Virus record (IMG/VR): IMGVR_UViG_3300032271_000926
Coordinates: 1 to 25,865 of that record
DNA: 25,865 nucleotides
Origin: a virus
Strand: one strand, 5' to 3'
Under the pieces are notes generated by a model. The model made no database searches, was not told the DNA's origin, and saw only the letters and a list, made by a program, of their open reading frames with translations. Made by a program: the position numbers and the translations under genes. Of the stretch, positions 5,430 through 11,488 are shown one piece after another (the first letter of the stretch is position 1; each line of letters opens with the position of its first letter).

Positions 5430-5630
5430 CTACTTGAGCCTCGTAAACGTGATGACATCATCAGCAATCTTGCGACCGCGAATGTGCCAGTCGAACCGTG
5501 TATTCGCATTGGCAGCCGCATTGCGAAGCCTGCGCTCCTCCACAGGACTCTCCAGCACAAAGCTCACGACGTCGCCGAGCCGCATGTTTACGAAAGGATA
5601 TTTTGCCTGAAAACCTTTATGCTTTGCCAT
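5430..5630 (-). CDS. Small conserved phage protein, paralog A, 66 residues
   Basis: Starts MAKHKGFQAKYPFVNMRLGD after a clear GAGGTGA. The layout YPF-x-x-M-x-x-GD, a helix with EERRLRNAAANANTRF, then basic strands ending in TRLK matches another gene in this window (8785-9051: YPFKKLGVGE, RRKKSVRQLSVRASAYAY, and a CKRVA end). I recognise this pattern from small phage proteins of unknown function near replication genes. The Arg-rich helix suggests nucleic-acid binding, but that is inference. It lies directly downstream of the PrimPol-helicase. Confidence 0.65.
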   Translation of the reverse strand: MAKHKGFQAKYPFVNMRLGDVVSFVLESPVEERRLRNAAANANTRFDWHIRGRKIADDVITFTRLK

Positions 5631-5638
5631 AAATCACC

Positions 5639-7729
5639 TCAATCTCCATACAGGTAGTTAATCACTCGGATACCTTTGGTCCGGGTCTTGGTATCACGCA
5701 TTTCGACCTCGATCACGCCATTAAGTAGCCAGTCATTCAGCATGATATTGGCCGTGCGCTCCTCTACATCCCACCGCGCCATAAGGACGGCTGCGTAGCG
5801 GCCATCCCTGCGGGTGTTGGGCTGAGTGGACCACGGCTTGCTGTCGTCCCACGCCTCCGACATGGCGCGTAGGATCTGGCGGCACACATGCATACTTGGC
5901 CACTCGCTCCTCGGCGCGTCGGGCTTCTCTGCGGTAAATTCAAAATACAGACTACTCTGCGGAACGATGCCGGGGATCTCAACTGGCTTCAACCGAAACG
6001 ACAACTCCCAACCGTCTTGCGCACTTTTAATTTTGCGGGCCGTTAAGGTGCCAATCGAGTTTCCGCTTTCGCGCTCCATCATAAAAATAAAGTCTGCGGC
6101 ACCGTCGAAGACAGTTGACCCACGCAAGTTCCCCTGTCGGCTAGTATGGTGGACACCGCAGACAGTCGAGCCAAAAGCCACTCGCACCTCGTCGCATGCC
6201 TTGATAAACATGGTCATATCCTTTTGCAGATTTTCATCTGCGCCCGGAAGCGATCGGCTGACGGTGTCCACGACCACCAACACCGGCTCAATGCCTGTCA
6301 AAAGGTCGGAGTATTTTATCGTGTTGATCAGGCGCGCAATTTCGCCGTTGTCCATAAAATTAATCGGCTGGCTGATCAGATAAAATGGAATGTCGGCGGC
6401 GCTGATACCCGTCTCCTGCTCCCATGCCGTGATGCGGAACTTGAGATCCGATACACCTTCGGATGAAATATAAATCACAGGGCCGTGTTTGTGGATTGTC
6501 TTGCCCTGCCACTCAGGCAGGCCAGCCGCGATCGCCAAGGCCAAGCTGATGGTGCAGAAAGACTTGCCGCACCCCGGAGGGCCCGCGACAAACCCCAGAC
6601 CATTCTCCACGATCATGCCGTCCACCAACCACTTGGGGTCGGGCATTTCCTTAATCATGGTTACGCTGTAGAGCGTGAACGGCTCAAACTTGGGCCTAAA
6701 AACCCCATCATCCCCCTGAACCATTTCGAGGACGGGCGCGGGAGGCGCGATAACCCTGTCCTCGGAGGCTTTTTTTGGGATGGACGCAGCCTCTTTAACG
6801 GGGCCAGCCCACTTCGACAGGGCAATGTGCCACTTCTTGCGAAACTCAGTCCAGCCACGCCCCTCGCGCTCTAACAGAACGGCATTGTCCGTACCGGGCT
6901 CGGCGATGCGGGACTTTACGCTAGTAGCGTACAGGCTGAACGCATCCCTGCACTCCTCCTCCATAGTGGCGGGTGCAAGGATTGGGCAATCCCGATATAG
7001 GTCAACAATACGCGCCCAGATCAGGCGGCGCATATAATCCTCGCGCCCATCAACGATCGAGCCGAAGGCGTCAATTGACTGCCCCGCGCTTTCGGTCTTT
7101 TCGCGCGGCCCAGCACTGACCCCGCCGTACTCTTCAAGCAACTGGTCTATGGCCTCCAGAGACCACACAGGGGCCTCCTGTAGCTCGACGACCCAAGGCT
7201 CGTACCCCTTGAGCCACTCATAGTTCTTGCCGCTCTCGTGGAGCGACGGAGGGATCACGGCGAAGCCACCCTGACCGCGAATATCAACGCCTATCGTCGT
7301 CTTATTTGTCGGCGGGGTGTACCACTCAGGGGCTTGCAGAAAGATTTGAAGGCCACCGCCGCCAGTGCGCTGCGTAGGCGTCTGGAGCGGAATTCCGTGG
7401 TTATAGAGATCGACAAGATCATCCCACCACTCTTTGGCCCTCGGAAACTTTTGCAGGTCGATATCGACCACAAGCAGGTTACCCGAGGCCTTCCCGCTGA
7501 TAACGCCCATGTTGGTGCGGCGATTATGCTCGCCCCATGCACCATACCAATTGTCAAAAGTGGCCTGATCCACCAACTCATTTTCATGCTCACGCCACTT
7601 GACGATCGGGCGCTTCCATGAAGTGTCCTCTGACGGGCTTTTGGCCGGTACGACTTGCAGACCCAACTGCCTGTAAAGGCTTGCATATTCTCTCGGGCCC
7701 GCGAATTCTTCATCAAATTGAATAGACAT
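5639..7729 (-). CDS. Bifunctional primase-polymerase (PrimPol) and RepA-like hexameric helicase
   Basis: A replication protein of 696 residues. Residues ~10-195 form a bifunctional DNA primase/polymerase domain: the metal-binding D-x-D in LLVVDIDLQKF (D89, D91), the Gly-rich RTGGGGLQIF (121-130), and GVDIRGQGGFAVIPPSLH (147-164). Residues ~370-580 form a RecA-fold ATPase of the RepA/AAA_25 type. It has Walker A GPPGCGKS (383-390), a strand with HGPVIYISSEG, Walker B PVLVVVDTVSRS (D488), and GVHHTSRQGNLRGS, a sensor-like loop. The C-terminal ~100 residues resemble a winged-helix. It probably makes primers and unwinds the fork. AAGGGG lies about 5 bases upstream of the ATG. The usual catalytic His of the Gly-rich PrimPol motif is Gln128 here. 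Confidence 0.9.
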   Translation of the reverse strand: MSIQFDEEFAGPREYASLYRQLGLQVVPAKSPSEDTSWKRPIVKWREHENELVDQATFDNWYGAWGEHNRRTNMGVISGKASGNLLVVDIDLQKFPRAKEWWDDLVDLYNHGIPLQTPTQRTGGGGLQIFLQAPEWYTPPTNKTTIGVDIRGQGGFAVIPPSLHESGKNYEWLKGYEPWVVELQEAPVWSLEAIDQLLEEYGGVSAGPREKTESAGQSIDAFGSIVDGREDYMRRLIWARIVDLYRDCPILAPATMEEECRDAFSLYATSVKSRIAEPGTDNAVLLEREGRGWTEFRKKWHIALSKWAGPVKEAASIPKKASEDRVIAPPAPVLEMVQGDDGVFRPKFEPFTLYSVTMIKEMPDPKWLVDGMIVENGLGFVAGPPGCGKSFCTISLALAIAAGLPEWQGKTIHKHGPVIYISSEGVSDLKFRITAWEQETGISAADIPFYLISQPINFMDNGEIARLINTIKYSDLLTGIEPVLVVVDTVSRSLPGADENLQKDMTMFIKACDEVRVAFGSTVCGVHHTSRQGNLRGSTVFDGAADFIFMMERESGNSIGTLTARKIKSAQDGWELSFRLKPVEIPGIVPQSSLYFEFTAEKPDAPRSEWPSMHVCRQILRAMSEAWDDSKPWSTQPNTRRDGRYAAVLMARWDVEERTANIMLNDWLLNGVIEVEMRDTKTRTKGIRVINYLYGD

Positions 7730-7765
7730 AAAGACCCCTTGCGGGCGAAAGTGCGGGGTGGAGCC

Positions 7766-8242
7766 TTATAGGCTGGATCCATAATAGGCAATCAGCGCCG
7801 CATCAGACCTCCCATCATCTTTCTTGCGTGCAAACAGCGGGGCAGCCGCCGGGAAAATTTGCATAGCCCTCTCGCGAGAGCCGTCCTTGCCGCCGCGAAC
7901 CCCCACAGCCTTTTGCCAGACTGCGGGAGGCACGATGGTAGTTGGGATGTCGAAGGAGGCCAAGACCCCCTCGACAATCCCTACCGAGCGGCCAAAAGAA
8001 AAGACGCTGGTGACGCCCTGCCCCGGCATTGCCCCGACCCTTTCAAGGAAAGCCACCGCCCGCCCCTTAAGCAGGGCGTTGGAAATCTCGCTCGACAAAA
8101 GCTGCGCGCTAACTTCGCGCTTTGACTTTGCGTTTCGCGTCACCTCCACAGTGGGCATATCAATGATGTCGATGGAGCCTTCCGTCATGTTAAACACACA
8201 GATGGCACCACTGAGGCCGGGGTCAATGCCGAGATAGATCAT
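7766..8242 (-). CDS. RuvC-like Holliday junction resolvase
   Basis: An RNase H-fold resolvase of 158 residues. MIYLGIDPGLSGAICVF carries the first catalytic Asp (D7), AVAFLERVGAMPGQG the catalytic Glu (E67), and KDDGRSDAALIAYYG the final acidic residues (D142/D143 and D147). The order and spacing fit phage RuvC family enzymes, which cut four-way DNA junctions during replication or before packaging. The ATG shares one base with the stop of the GapR-like gene (TAATG), so expression is coupled. It is followed by the PrimPol-helicase after a 36-base spacer containing that gene's ribosome binding site. Confidence 0.88.
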   Translation of the reverse strand: MIYLGIDPGLSGAICVFNMTEGSIDIIDMPTVEVTRNAKSKREVSAQLLSSEISNALLKGRAVAFLERVGAMPGQGVTSVFSFGRSVGIVEGVLASFDIPTTIVPPAVWQKAVGVRGGKDGSRERAMQIFPAAAPLFARKKDDGRSDAALIAYYGSSL

Positions 8243-8478
8243 TAGTCAATTCCCAATGCACACTTGTATGTTTCGAGAAGCGCGTCGGCCTCGCGGCGAT
8301 CGTCGGGCTTCATGCGGCGAAGGCGAACGATGGCGCGCATGATTTTGGGGTCATACCCGATCGCCTTGGCCTCAAGGTACACATCCTTGACGTCATCGGA
8401 AATGCCTTTTTTCTCTTCCTCAAGGCGCTCTACACGCTCGATCAGCAGGCGAAGACGGTCATCGTTTGAGTCGGCCAT
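8242..8478 (-). CDS. gapR: GapR-like (DUF2312/UPF0335) DNA-binding protein
   Basis: The 78-residue product matches the GapR family along its whole length: RLRLLIERVERLEEEKKGIS, DDVKDVYLEAKAIGYDPKIM, RAIVRLRRMKPDDRREADALL. In Caulobacter, GapR is a nucleoid-associated protein that clamps overtwisted DNA ahead of replication and transcription; the family is typical of Alphaproteobacteria. I start at the ATG at 8478 (MADSNDD) because GGAG lies 9 bases upstream; the frame is open for five more codons to a TTG. The phage copy may support its own replication or compete with host GapR. It overlaps the resolvase gene by one base. Confidence 0.9.
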   Translation of the reverse strand: MADSNDDRLRLLIERVERLEEEKKGISDDVKDVYLEAKAIGYDPKIMRAIVRLRRMKPDDRREADALLETYKCALGID

Positions 8479-8482
8479 GTCA

Positions 8483-8662
8483 TTATGCTCCAATTTTAAT
8501 CAGGTTGGTAAGGGCAAAGTCTCGCAAACCGCGAACGCCGTGGGCGTGCATCAGGTTGCTTTTGATCATAAGTTTCTGGGTGCGGCAATCCTGCAATTTA
8601 CGCTGCAGGGCGTCTTCCGCGCGCTGGAGCCTAAGCCAAGCGCGTTCATCTTCAGTAAGCAT
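8483..8662 (-). CDS. Hypothetical 59-residue helical protein
   Basis: A short gene starting MLTEDERAWLRLQRAEDALQ, with AAGGA about 8 bases upstream of the ATG. The protein continues as a basic helix (RKLQDCRTQKLMIKSNLMHA) and ends RGLRDFALTNLIKIGA. Its last bases carry the ribosome binding site of the GapR-like gene (the TTGGAGCATAA region), which ties the two together. No family was recognised. The basic amphipathic composition would suit a small nucleic-acid or protein-binding role, but that is inference. Confidence 0.7.
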   Translation of the reverse strand: MLTEDERAWLRLQRAEDALQRKLQDCRTQKLMIKSNLMHAHGVRGLRDFALTNLIKIGA

Positions 8663-8699
8663 GATAATATCCTTCGGCAGCGCGTTGCCGTTTATAAAG

Positions 8700-8792
8700 T
8701 CAGGATGAAGGGCTGGCCAAGATCAGCAGGCAGACAACCGCCCAAAGGGATACCGATCCGATCAGCAGCCTCGCTAGATGCCCGTCAGGCAA
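8700..8792 (-). CDS. Probable 30-residue membrane peptide with TTG start
   Basis: After the stop of the first early gene, the frame overlapping it encodes LPDGHLARLLIGSVSLWAVV followed by CLLILASPSS, an excellent single membrane span. The likely start is TTG at 8792, overlapping the previous stop by 8 bases (TTGCCTGA), which is the same geometry as other overlaps in this operon. No ATG or GTG is available closer. The ribosome binding site is weak (AAGCGAG). A second tiny membrane protein lies at 1154-1258. Function unknown. Confidence 0.45.
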   Translation of the reverse strand: MPDGHLARLLIGSVSLWAVVCLLILASPSS

Positions 8793-9051
8793 CTCGCTTG
8801 CAACGAATGTAGCCCTCGCGATCAGGTGCCTCTCCGACACTGAAGCGCGGCCTGTCGGCGGTGCGGTACGAGTAGGCATAGGCTGAGGCGCGGACACTCA
8901 GTTGCCGAACCGACTTTTTACGGCGCTCATTCCAGCCCATGTCGTCAAGGACGTCAAATGCCTCGCCAACGCCCAACTTCTTAAAGGGATAGGCGGGGGA
9001 GCGCGGGAGCGAACTCTGAGGGGTCACGGCATTTTCAACGATATCAAACAT
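8785..9051 (-). CDS. Small conserved phage protein, paralog B, 88 residues; first gene of the early operon
   Basis: Starts MFDIVENAVTPQSSLPRSPA, with AGGA about 9 bases upstream. From residue ~21 it follows the same plan as the protein at 5430-5630: YPFKKLGVGEAFDV, a basic helix NERRKKSVRQLSVRASAYAY, then strands ending YIRCKRVA. The two are therefore paralogs flanking the replication genes. Being the promoter-proximal gene of the leftward operon, it is expected to be made first. Nucleic-acid binding or an early regulatory role is plausible from the Arg/Lys-rich helix, but not shown. Confidence 0.7.
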   Translation of the reverse strand: MFDIVENAVTPQSSLPRSPAYPFKKLGVGEAFDVLDDMGWNERRKKSVRQLSVRASAYAYSYRTADRPRFSVGEAPDREGYIRCKRVA

Positions 9052-9218
9052 TCTTTGTATCCTATCACATTGTGTAACAGCCCTAATCAGGCAAACGCTT
9101 TCTCTTACATATTTTTGTACATTGCAAGATAATTATTTCCACATAATGCCCCCCGAGAGAGGGTTGACAGTTTGGGCCTGATCGAGGAGATACAAGGCCT
9201 GATTAAGGATTTTATGGC
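9052..9218. promoter_or_regulatory. Divergent control region between early (-) and recombination (+) operons
   Basis: This 167-base non-coding stretch separates two divergent operons and is more AT-rich than its surroundings. It holds three copies of a 12-base motif. GCCTGATTAGGG is on the minus strand (9092-9081), and GCCTGATCGAGG (9176-9187) and GCCTGATTAAGG (9197-9208) are on the plus strand. The last two are exactly 21 bases apart, two helical turns. It also has a TTGACA box at 9164, a short palindrome CACATTGTG near 9067-9075, and an inverted repeat ATTAT-N6-ATAAT around 9132-9147. The layout suggests an operator bound by a phage regulator; an origin role is also possible. Confidence 0.55.
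9164..9194 (+). promoter_or_regulatory. Candidate sigma70-type promoter for the rightward operon
   Basis: A perfect TTGACA (9164-9169) is followed 19 bases later by GATACA (9189-9194), a weak -10. The spacer is longer than the optimal 17, so the assignment is tentative. Transcription would start near 9202, just ahead of the AAGGA ribosome binding site of the nuclease gene. One motif copy lies in the spacer and the next begins three bases after the -10, as expected for a repressible or activated promoter. Confidence 0.35.
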
Positions 9219-9971
9219 ATGACCCCTTTTGAGCGCTTTGGCATTCAGCACCTTTCCCCGTCCTCTTGCAACACCTTCACGACCTCACCGGCGTCGTTCC
9301 TGCTGCAAAAGGTTTTTAAGAAGTCCAGCCCCGTCGGGCCCGCAGCCCATCGCGGGACGTCAGTGGAGTCCGGTATAGCCCACGGCCTATTTAATCCTCA
9401 GGCATCGTTGGACGAGTGCGTGGCGATCACGCGCGAGGAGTTTAACAAGCTCACGGCGATGATATTCGACTCTCGTGTCGAGAAGGAGCGCGCCTCGCTG
9501 CCGGAGATGGTGAAGCGGGGCCTTGCGGAATTGCGCCAATACGGCATCCCTTCCTCGGCACAGGGGCATATCACTCACGCAGTTGAGGGCCTGTCTGTCC
9601 CGCTCATCGGCTACTACGACTTTGAGTGGGAACACAAGGGCATCCTCGTGGATCTCAAAACGACTCAGAAGTTGCCTTCAAAAATCAGCAACCCGCATGC
9701 GCGTCAGGTGTCGCTTTACAAGCGCGTGCGAGGTGATAACCTATCTGCTCGCATTGCCTACGTCACGCCGAGCAAGACGGCGACATATGAGTTGGAGAAC
9801 CACCGAGACCACCTGCATTCGCTTGAGCGGGTTGCTTTGACGATCCAGCGCTTTCTGTCTCTCAGCGAAGACCCGATGGAGCTTGCTTCCCTCGTGGTGC
9901 CCGATGTGGACACGTACCATTTCAATGACCCGATCGCGCGCCAGACGGCGTTTGAGATATGGGGCATTTAA
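9219..9971 (+). CDS. PD-(D/E)XK nuclease, RecB/Cas4-like
   Basis: A 250-residue nuclease. The start MTPFERFGIQHLSPSSCNTF is typical of this family (Ser-Pro-Ser then a helix), followed by HRGTSVESGIAHGL (44-57), with E50 as the likely first acidic residue. The catalytic core is GYYDFEWEHKGILVDLKTTQ: D134, then D145 and K147 as the D-x-K pair. HARQVSLYKR supplies the Gln-x-x-x-Tyr motif (Q163, Y167). Such phage enzymes degrade DNA ends for recombination or processing. AAGGA lies 9 bases upstream of the ATG. It is first in a plus-strand operon with a probable ssDNA-binding protein, which suggests an exonuclease and annealing or SSB pair. No iron-sulfur Cys cluster is visible, unlike true Cas4. 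Confidence 0.85.
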   Translation: MTPFERFGIQHLSPSSCNTFTTSPASFLLQKVFKKSSPVGPAAHRGTSVESGIAHGLFNPQASLDECVAITREEFNKLTAMIFDSRVEKERASLPEMVKRGLAELRQYGIPSSAQGHITHAVEGLSVPLIGYYDFEWEHKGILVDLKTTQKLPSKISNPHARQVSLYKRVRGDNLSARIAYVTPSKTATYELENHRDHLHSLERVALTIQRFLSLSEDPMELASLVVPDVDTYHFNDPIARQTAFEIWGI

Positions 9972-10040
9972 CGAAATCCGCACCAACGCGGTAAGGCAAG
10001 CGGTGGGCCAGATCACCGCACAATTGCAAAGGGTAAATGT

Positions 10041-10697
10041 ATGTCTCTCGGTTTCAACTTCTCGTCGGACAGCGGCGAAATCATCCCCATCATCAAGTTC
10101 AACGCCAAGGCCGGGCGCATGGTGCGCCGCGATCGCGTGAACGGGGAAAACGACGAAGTCGATATTACCAAAATCTTTAAGGCCGTGTTTGACCTTGAGA
10201 ACATTGAAGTTGGCTTTATCAACTTCGACACGGGCAGCGCTCCTGATTTCGCTGTGGCCCGTATCGGTGAGGGGCCGCGCCAAAGGCCTTCTGACAAGCA
10301 CAAGCAGGGCGCTCGCATTCTGGTGCGTCTTGCCAAGGATTGCGGCAACGATGTTCGTGAACTGGCTTCGACCGCCAAGTCGTTCCTGATGGGCCTTAGC
10401 GCCCTTCACGATGCTTACGAAGCGGGCGCAAAGGCAAACCCGGGCAAGCTGCCTGTGGTTGTTCTGGCTGATCCCAAGCCCATCACGACGGGCGAGGGCA
10501 CGAAGAGGTCCACAAACTACGCTCCGGTGTTTGAGATTGTTTCGTGGGTTGCCCGTCCTGCCGACCTCGTCTTTACCTCGAAGGGTGGCGCTCCGACTGC
10601 CCCCAGCCGCAGTGAAACACCGCCGTCCACTGGCTCTACAAAAGTCTCAGCAGACGACAATGTACCGGGCTTTGACGACGGTGAAGATTTCGGTTAA
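10041..10697 (+). CDS. Probable phage single-stranded DNA-binding protein
   Basis: A 218-residue protein with a globular N-terminal part (MSLGFNFSSDSGEIIPIIKF, NAKAGRMVRRDRV, VGFINFDTGSAPDF), then VKxG-like basic segments. A Ser/Pro/Thr-rich linker follows (GAPTAPSRSETPPSTGSTKV), and the short acidic tail DDNVPGFDDGEDFG ends it. Flexible linker plus acidic tip is the hallmark of bacterial and phage SSB proteins, where the tip recruits partner enzymes. I recognise the N-terminal pattern from phage proteins near recombination nucleases, not from classical Ssb. AAAGGG lies 7 bases upstream of the ATG. The 69 bases between it and the nuclease gene contain no convincing gene. Confidence 0.65.
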   Translation: MSLGFNFSSDSGEIIPIIKFNAKAGRMVRRDRVNGENDEVDITKIFKAVFDLENIEVGFINFDTGSAPDFAVARIGEGPRQRPSDKHKQGARILVRLAKDCGNDVRELASTAKSFLMGLSALHDAYEAGAKANPGKLPVVVLADPKPITTGEGTKRSTNYAPVFEIVSWVARPADLVFTSKGGAPTAPSRSETPPSTGSTKVSADDNVPGFDDGEDFG

Positions 10698-10711
10698 TTA
10701 GCAAGGAAATG

Positions 10712-10737
10712 GTGGGGGCGGGCCCTCCTGCTCCCAC
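10712..10737 (+). terminator. GC-rich hairpin downstream of the SSB-like gene
   Basis: GTGGGGGCGGG (10712-10722) pairs with CCTGCTCCCAC (10727-10737) through 9 Watson-Crick and 2 G-U pairs around a CCCT loop. It lies 15 bases after the stop codon and is followed by TATATTTCTTG, a weak U-rich stretch. It could be an intrinsic terminator that reduces expression of the two downstream genes, or an RNA-stability element. The next gene's ribosome binding site begins 10 bases later. Confidence 0.5.
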
Positions 10738-10757
10738 TATATTTCTTGAGGAATTAT

Positions 10758-10994
10758 ATGCGTTTTATCTTCACCATGCATATGCCGAGTGTTTCGGGAA
10801 ATCTCGTGCATCAAATCATTGGCGATCATCCTGCGCAATCTCTTGCAGAACTGGCCATGGAGCTATCTAGCTGTGATTTTCTGGTCGTCAACGAGTTCTA
10901 CAAGGACGATAGTGCTGGCCGATCTGGGCTTGCATCGCGCGGCCCTATCAGCTTGAATTGCATGCATATCGGCAAGATCAAGGAGTTTGTATGA
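10758..10994 (+). CDS. Hypothetical 78-residue protein
   Basis: Starts MRFIFTMHMPSVSGNLVHQI at the ATG at 10758, with TTGAGGA about 5 bases upstream; an in-frame TTG upstream is part of that ribosome binding site. The fold looks alpha/beta: a first strand, DHPAQSLAELAMELSSCDFL as helix then strand, VVNEFYKDDSAGR, and a C-terminal strand. HIGKIKEFV ends it. No family was recognised. It overlaps the next gene by four bases (ATGA). It sits downstream of the hairpin, so it may be expressed below the SSB-like gene. Confidence 0.65.
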   Translation: MRFIFTMHMPSVSGNLVHQIIGDHPAQSLAELAMELSSCDFLVVNEFYKDDSAGRSGLASRGPISLNCMHIGKIKEFV

Positions 10995-11299
10995 ACATCA
11001 TTAGATATCTGACGTCCAAGCTGAATTCGGTTCCACAGACAACTTCGACTTGCGAACACGGAATTTCTAAGACGCTTCTCTGCACGCACTGTATCGACGA
11101 ATTTACGCAGAACTTCCACGCGATGCCTGTCGAAGGTGAGGACAGTGCTTACCTGACAGCCGCAAAACAACTTGAGGCCGTCGCTGACCTTCTTCGGCAA
11201 ATGGATTTTTGTTTGCAGGAGGGCGGCATTATCGACATCATTTCAGGTGATGGCTCACCCCTTGGGACAGTCACCCTCACAAAGGCACACAAAGACTGA
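10991..11299 (+). CDS. Hypothetical 102-residue protein with a Cys/His cluster
   Basis: The frame extends 11 codons upstream, but the ATG at 10991 (MNIIRYLTSKLNS) has an ideal AAGGAG 7 bases before it and overlaps the previous stop (ATGA). Residues ~22-35 read CEHGISKTLLCTHC, a C-x-H ... C-x-x-C cluster that could bind zinc. The rest contains AAKQLEAVADLLRQMDFCLQ (helix) and a Gly-rich strand region. Function unknown. Its last 45 bases overlap the end of the convergent lipoprotein gene on the other strand, so the two operons run into each other. Confidence 0.65.
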   Translation: MNIIRYLTSKLNSVPQTTSTCEHGISKTLLCTHCIDEFTQNFHAMPVEGEDSAYLTAAKQLEAVADLLRQMDFCLQEGGIIDIISGDGSPLGTVTLTKAHKD

Positions 11300-11488
11300 A
11301 TTGTGGGCTTCGATTTGCTGGATCGTTTTGACGCTATCCTTTACGCTATCATAAAAAATAGGCTTTGCGATCCGGCAGTAATCACCCTTAATCGGGTTTT
11401 TCAGCGGCATCGAAACGTGAGCGCAGCCGCTTATCGCGAGTAGGATCGGGGCTGACCAGAACAGCTTCTGCTTTTGAGACATTGTCAT
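11255..11488 (-). CDS. Small lipoprotein, probable outer-membrane spanin (Rz1-like)
   Basis: The 77-residue product has a signal peptide (MTMSQKQKLFWSAPILLAIS) ending in the lipobox ISGC, so Cys22 would be acylated after cleavage. The mature part has DYCRIAKPIFYDSVKDS, TIQQIEAHNSVFVCLCEGDC, a pattern that I know from small phage lipoproteins next to lysis genes. The gene starts inside the upstream Rz-like gene in another frame, the nested layout of Rz/Rz1 pairs. The o-spanin would join the inner-membrane partner to fuse the inner and outer membranes in the last step of lysis. AAAGG lies 6 bases upstream of the ATG. Classical Rz1 is Pro-rich; this one is not, so it may be another lysis lipoprotein. 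Confidence 0.65.
   Translation of the reverse strand: MTMSQKQKLFWSAPILLAISGCAHVSMPLKNPIKGDYCRIAKPIFYDSVKDSVKTIQQIEAHNSVFVCLCEGDCPKG

Noticed and set aside
9219-9971. Cas4 or CRISPR-adaptation role for the PD-(D/E)XK nuclease
   Set aside because: No iron-sulfur cysteine cluster, no Cas1/Cas2 and no array in the window. The adjacent SSB-like gene supports a recombination role.
9967-10040. Protein-like frame reading NEIRTNAVRQAVGQITAQLQ between nuclease and SSB-like genes
   Set aside because: The segment has no suitable start codon and runs on as an unconvincing frame into the SSB-like gene to 10140. It may be a remnant but cannot be supported as a gene.
10746-10757. TTG start four codons upstream for the 78-residue gene
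   Set aside because: The TTG is part of the TTGAGGA ribosome binding region of the ATG at 10758, so it cannot be the start.
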